Shown piece after piece: positions 59,161 through 64,000 of a DNA stretch of 64,000 nucleotides (position 1 is the stretch's first letter; every line of letters starts with the position of its first letter). The notes beneath the pieces are model-generated. The model had not been told where the DNA came from. It searched no databases and saw nothing but the letters and a program-made list of their open reading frames with translations. The DNA lies in NCBI GenBank assembly GCA_007570785.1, contig ML664161.1, positions 4,771,910 to 4,835,909 of the forward strand. The letters run 5' to 3'. The position numbers and the translations under genes were made by a program. This DNA is from Antilocapra americana (Eukaryota > Chordata > Mammalia > Artiodactyla > Antilocapridae).

Positions 59161-60066
59161 TCATTGGAGGGCTGGTTTGGTGTTGCTGAATTCTCTCAGT
59201 TTCTGCTTGTCTGAAAAACTTTTGAATTCTCCTTCCAATTTGAATGAGATCCTTGCTGGGTACAGTAATTGGGGTTGTAGATTGTTTTCTTCCATGACTT
59301 TAAGTATGTTTCGCCATTCCCTTCTGGCCTGAAGCATTTCTATTGAGAGATCAGCTGTTATCCTTATGGGATTCCCCTTGTGAGTTATTTTTTGTTTCTC
59401 CTTTGCTGCTTTTAAAATTTGCTCTTTATATTTGATATTTGTTAATTTGATTAATATGTGTCTTGGGGTGTTCCGCTTGGGGTTCATTCTATTTGGGACT
59501 CTCTGTGTTTCTTGGACCTGAGTGGCTATTTGCTTCCCCAATTTAGGGAAATTTTCAACAATTCTCTCTTCAAGAATTTTCTGATGGTCTTTCTTTTTGT
59601 CTTCTTCTTCTGGGACTCCTATGATTCGAATATTGGTGCATTTAATATTGTCCCAGAGGTCTCTAAGATTGTCCTCATTTCTTTTAATTCTTTTTTCATC
59701 TTTCCTTTCTGTTTCATTTATTTCTGCCATTCTGTCTTCTACCTCACTTATCCTGTCTTCTATCTCTGTTATTCTACTGTTGGTTCCCTCCAGGGTGTTT
59801 TTGATCTCATTTATTGCATTATTTATTGTATTTTGACTCTTTTTCATTTCTTCTAAGTCCTTGTTAAAGCTTACCTGCATCTTCTCAATCCTTGCCTGCA
59901 GGTTATTGAGCTGCAACTCCAACTTATTTTCCAGGTTTTGGATCATTTTCACTATCATTATTCGGAATTCTTTGTCAGGTAGACATCCTATCTCTTCATC
60001 TTTTGTTTGGTCTAGGGGATATTTATCCTGTTCCTTTACTTGCTGGGTATTTCTCTGCCTTTTCAT
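59161..60066 (-). pseudogene. L1 ORF1 (inverted part)
   Basis: A 301-codon frame from ATG at 60066. It has a polar N-terminus, a long coiled coil (heptads around IEKMQVSFNKDLEEMKKS and ITEIEDRISEVEDRMAEI), an RRM-like part (NIRIIGVPEEED) and a C-terminal domain (TPRHILIKLTNIKYKEQ, IRITADLSIEMLQARREW). It ends at a stop right after NTKPALQ, where family members continue for some tens of residues, so it is C-terminally clipped. ORF1p is the RNA-binding chaperone of the L1 particle. Only about 20 bp precede the ATG; the 5' UTR promoter is gone. Confidence 0.88.
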
Positions 60067-60086
60067 CTTGTTTATCTTGCTGTGTT

Positions 60087-63067
60087 GTCACAGAAGAAAT
60101 CAAGAATGAAATTCAGTTATGCATGGAAATGAATGAAAATGAAAACACAACAGCCCAAAACCTATGGGACACTGTGAAAGCAGTGCTAAGGGGAAAGTTC
60201 ATAGCAATACAAGCTCACCTCAGGAAACAAGAAAAAAATCAAATAAATAACCTTACTTTACACCGAAAGCAACTAGAAATGGAAGAGATGCAGAAGCCCA
60301 GGTCTAGTAGAAGGAAAGAAATCTTAAAGATCAGCGCAGAAATAAATGCAAAGGAAACAAAAGAGACCATAGCAAAAATCAACCAAGCCAAAAGCTGGTT
60401 CTTTGAGAAGATCAATAAAATTGACAAACCATTAGCCAGACTCATCAAGAAACAAAGGGAGAAGAACCAAATCAACAGAATTAGAAATGAAAATGGAGAG
60501 ATCACAACAGAAAACACAGAAATCCAAAGGATCATAAGAGACTATTATCAGCAACTATATGCAAATAAACTGGACAACCTGGATGAAGTGGACAAATTCC
60601 TAGAAAAGTACAACTTTCCAAGACTAAACCAGGAAGAGATAGATAATATTAATAGACCCATCACAAGCACGGAAATTGAAACCGTAATCAGAAATCTTCC
60701 AAAAAACAAAAGCCCAGGACCAGATGGCTTCACAGCTGAATTCTACCAAAAATTTAGAGAAGAGCTAACACCTATTCCACTCAAACTCTTCTGGAAAATT
60801 GCAGAGGAAGGTAAACTTCCAAACTCATTCTATGAGGCCTCCATCACCCTAATTCCAAAACCCGACAAAGATGCCACAAAAAAAGAAAACTAGAGGCCAA
60901 TATCACTGATGAACATAGACACAAAAATCCTTAACAAAATTCTAGCAAATAGAATCCAACAACACATTTAAAAAATCATACATAATGATCAAGTAGGCTT
61001 TATCCCAGGGATGCAAGGATTCTTCAATATTCGCAAATCAATCAATGTAATACACCACATTATCAAATTGAAAAATAAAAATCACATGATTATCTCAATA
61101 GATGCAGAGAAAGCCTTTGACAAAATTCAACATCCATTTATGATAAAAACCCTCCAAAAAGCAGGAATAGAAGGAACATTCCTCAACATAATAAAAGCTA
61201 TATATGACAAACCCACAGCAAACATTATCCTCAATGGTGAAAAACTGGAAGCATTCCCCCTGAAATCAGGAAGAAGACAAGGGTGCCCACTCTCACCACT
61301 ACTTTTCAACATAGTCTTGGAAGTCTTGGCCACAGCAATCAGAGCAGATAAAGAAATTAAAGGAATCCAGATTGGAAAAGAAGTAAAACTCTCTCTGTTT
61401 GCAGATGACATGATCCTCTATATTGAAAACCCCAAAGACTCTACGAGAAAATTACTAGAGCTAATCAGTGAATATAGCAAAGTTTCAGGATACAAAATCA
61501 ACACACAGAAATCCCTGGCATTCCTATACACTAACAGTGAGAAATCAGAAAGAGAAATGAAGGAAACAATTCCATTCACCATCGAAACAAAAAGAATAAA
61601 GTACTTAGGAGTATTTCTACCTAAAGAAACAAAAGACTTGTATATAGAAAACTATAAAACACTGATGAAAGAAATCAAAGAGGACACAAACAGATGGAGA
61701 AATGTGCCGTGTTCGTGGATTGGAAGAATCAATATAGTGAAAATGAGTATACTACCTAAAGCAATCTATAGATTCAATGCAATTCCTAACAAGCTACCAG
61801 AGGTCTTTTTCAAAGAATTAGAACAAATAATTTCTCAATTTTGTATGGAAATACAAAAACCTCGTATAGCCAAAGCAATCTTGAGAAAGAAGAATGGAAC
61901 TGGAGGAATCAACCTACCTGACTTTAGGCTATACTACAAATCCACAGTCATTAAGACAGTATGGTACTGGCACAAAGACAGAAATATAGATCAATGGAAC
62001 AGAATAGAAAGCCCAGAGATAAATCCATGCATCTATGGACACCTTATCTTTGACAAAGGAGGCAAGAATATACAATGGAGAAAGGACAACCTCTTTAACA
62101 AGTGGTGCTGGGAAAACTGGACAGCCACTTGTAAAAGAATGAAACTAGAACAGTTTCTAACACCATACACAAAGATAAACTCAAAATGGATCAAAGATCT
62201 AAGCATAAGACCAGAAGCTATAAAACTCCTTGAGGATAACATAGGCAAAACACTCTCTGACATAAACCAAAGCGGGATACTCCATGATCCACCTCCCAGA
62301 ATATTGGAAATAAAAGCACGAATAAACAAATGGGACCTAATTAAAATTAAAAGCTTCTGCACAACAAAGGAAACTATAAGCAAGGTGAAAAGACAGCCTT
62401 CAGAATGGGAGAAAATAATAGCCAATGAAGCAATGGAGAAACAATTAATCTCAAAAATATACAAGCAACTCCTGCAGCTCCATTCTAGAAAAATAAACGA
62501 CCCAATAAAAAATGGGCCAAAGAACTTAACAGACATTTCTCCAAAGAAGACATAAAAATGGCTAACAAACACATGAAAAGATGCTCAACATCACTCATTA
62601 TCAGAGAAATGCAAATCAAAACCACAATGAGGTACCACTTTACACCAGTCAGAATGGCTGCCATCCAAAAATCTACAAGCAATAAATGCTGGAGAGGATG
62701 TGGAGAAAAGGGAACTCTCTTACACTGTTGGTGGGAATGCAAGCTAGTACAGCCACTATGGAAAACAGTGTGGAGGTTCCTTAAAAAACTGCAAATAGAA
62801 CTTCCATATGACCCAGCAATCCCACTGCTGGGCATATACCCCGAGGAAACCAGAATTGAAAGAGCCACGTGTACCCCAGTGTTCATCGCTGCATTGTTTA
62901 CAATAGCCAGGACATGGAAGCAACCTAGATGCCCATCAACTGACGAATGGATAAGAAAGCTGTGGTACATATACACAATGGAATATTACTCAGCATTAAA
63001 AAAAATTCATTTGAATCAGTTCTACTCAGATCGACGAAACTGGAGCCTATTATCCAGAGTGAAGTAA
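60087..63067 (+). pseudogene. L1 ORF2, reverse transcriptase to C-terminus (direct part)
   Basis: Begins at TEEIKNEIQ, just beyond where the inverted part stops. It contains the Z/linker region, RT ([45 protein letters not shown], catalytic FADD intact at about 61398) and the Cys-rich end ([19 protein letters not shown]). Defects: TAG at 60891-60893, TAA at 60969-60971, and a one-base loss in the A-run near 62505-62511 that shifts the last ~180 codons. Otherwise the longest open block (61011-62555) is 514 codons. Confidence 0.93.
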
Positions 63068-63412
63068 GCCCGAAGCAAAAACAACAATACAGTATATTAA
63101 CGCATATATATGGAATTTAGAAAGACGGTAACGAGAACCCAACATACGAGACAGCAAAAGGAACGCAGATGTATAGAACAGACTCGTGGACTCTGTGGAT
63201 GAGGGCAAGGGTGGGATGATATGGGAGAATGGCATTGAAACATGTTAATTATCATGTGTCTAATCAATCGCCAGCCCAGGATTGATGCTCGGGGCTGGTG
63301 CATCGAGATTTCCCGGGGGGAGGGAGGAGGGAGGGAGGAGGGAAGGGGGTTCTGGAGGGGGAGCATATGTAAACCCATGGTGATATCATGGCATTGTACA
63401 ATAAAAAAAAAA
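63068..63412 (+). other. L1 3' UTR and first A-tail
   Basis: gcccgaagcaaaaacaacaa ... G-rich tract (gggagggaggagggagggag at about 63319) ... gggagcatatgtaaacccat, then caataaaaaaaaaaaaaa. The G-rich tract is typical of L1 3' UTRs and can form a quadruplex. Confidence 0.9.
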
Positions 63413-63536
63413 AAAAACTCTTCCCCTTTGACCTACAGGTGGGAGTTGGCTTTTGGACAGGAGTCCACCTTCTCCCCCAGCTACAAGCCTCCTAAATAAA
63501 GTAAGCTTTCCTTTCCTGCCAAAATAAAAAAAAAAA
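63413..63536 (+). other. L1 3'-transduced segment with its own poly(A) signal and tail
   Basis: After the first A-tail come about 112 bp that are not L1 (tacaggtgggagttggcttt, acaggagtccaccttctccc), AATAAA at 63495-63500, a cleavage point about 24 nt later and a second A-tail (about 63522-63537), then the target duplication. This is the expected structure when L1 transcription reads through its weak signal to a downstream one. Confidence 0.88.
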
Positions 63537-63552
63537 AGAAATGCACCATTGA

Positions 63553-64000
63553 ATAATCAGATCAATAGAGGATGCCACAGGTCACAAGCAGATCCATGGA
63601 TCTGCAATAAACTTCTACAAAATTAAAAACACTAGAGAAATGAAATTGGAACATACCTTCTCAGCAAAGTGAAGCTGTCATAAACCTGCATAACTGTTTC
63701 TGAGATTGACTAATTTTGAGAAAATCATTCGAGAGATATTAAATATCTGCCTTTGATAAACAACTGTTGATTATTGACATTTCTATCTAAAAATTAATTC
63801 AAAATTTTTCATTTAAAGTCATTCAGTTCTCCTCATCTTAGATATAAATCCACTCGGATTCATTAGAATTATTTCGCATTGCCTTTTATATTCTGAATAC
63901 TAACGATGTTCTTACTTTAATCATTCTTGAAACATTACTAATTTTTGGAAGAAAGTTTTTTCATAATTTTTAGCAAACACTTTTGGTTTTCATCAAAGGA
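63553..64000. other. No gene recognised
   Basis: AT-rich flank beyond the L1 target duplication. Confidence 0.45.

Larger units (their letters stand above)
58297..63552 (+). mobile_element. Bovine L1 with 5' inversion and 3' transduction, 16-bp target duplications
   Basis: AGAAATGCACCATTGA at 58297-58312 and 63537-63552 are identical target duplications. Between them, 58313 to about 60086 is reversed (ORF1 and the ORF2 endonuclease, read on the minus strand) and about 60087-63412 is direct (rest of ORF2, 3' UTR, A-tail). The break falls within a few bases of the same ORF2 point on both sides, the signature of twin priming. Then come 63413-63524 non-L1 bases and a second A-tail. The direct part has two nonsense codons and one frameshift, so it is inactive as it stands. 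Confidence 0.95.

Noticed and set aside
59458..60109. Plus-strand open frames of 79-132 codons, hydrophobic
   Set aside because: Antisense shadows of L1 ORF1 on the minus strand.
62033..62976. Minus-strand open frames up to 179 codons
   Set aside because: Antisense shadows of L1 ORF2 on the plus strand.
1..64000. CRISPR arrays, operons, tRNA or rRNA genes
   Set aside because: No regularly spaced repeats, no prokaryotic gene organisation; tRNA-like parts all belong to SINEs.

Overview
The window is ruminant (bovid-type) nuclear DNA. About 17 tRNA-derived Bov-tA/Bov-A2 SINEs, several BovB (RTE-class) LINEs, bovine-type L1 copies and CHR-type tRNA SINEs lie over an older mammalian layer of MIR, MER5A/MER3-like DNA transposons, MaLR/ERVL LTRs and old L1. 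The exact species cannot be told from the sequence. Nothing bacterial or viral-operon-like is present; nearly every long open frame belongs to a decayed LINE.

The clearest host gene is a plus-strand leucine-rich-repeat (LRR) gene spread over about 5.6-20.6 kb. Five splice-bounded exons (5639-5727, 8897-9015, 11327-11469, 17053-17244, 20486-20597) join in one frame, with every phase compatible. They encode the C-terminal ~217 residues of a small LRR protein with an SDS22/U2A'-like C-terminal cap. It ends in Cys-Ile-Val-Ser, a textbook CaaX prenylation box, and an AATAAA signal follows 47 nt after the stop. I do not recognise the gene name; the first exon(s) are not securely located.

A small GC-rich promoter lies at about 26.56-26.93 kb, with an NRF1-like palindrome, two CCAAT boxes in minus orientation and a CACGTGAC E-box. 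It is followed on the minus strand by a first exon whose first ATG in a Kozak context (26408) encodes a 22-residue signal-peptide-like sequence and ends at a consensus donor (GTAAGT). No downstream exon was found. On the plus strand at 28858-28923 a strongly splice-bounded 66-nt phase 1-1 exon encodes a single transmembrane helix; its gene is unknown.

From 29 kb to the end the window is repeat-dominated. Notable: a ~60-bp-arm foldback at 37.4-37.6 kb; an L1 with a 12-bp target duplication that contains a 400-N assembly gap (39.3-39.9 kb); a nest of old L1 > younger L1 > BovB next to a SINE split by another L1 (40.5-45.1 kb); an LTR carrying two SINEs (52.2-53.0 kb); and an old L1 (53.8-56.0 kb).

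The most striking element is at 58.30-63.55 kb: a 5.2-kb bovine L1 flanked by 16-bp identical target-site duplications. Its ORF1 plus endonuclease half is inverted (twin priming), its reverse-transcriptase half is direct, and after its own A-tail it carries ~110 bp of non-L1 sequence with its own AATAAA and second A-tail, which is an L1 3' transduction.
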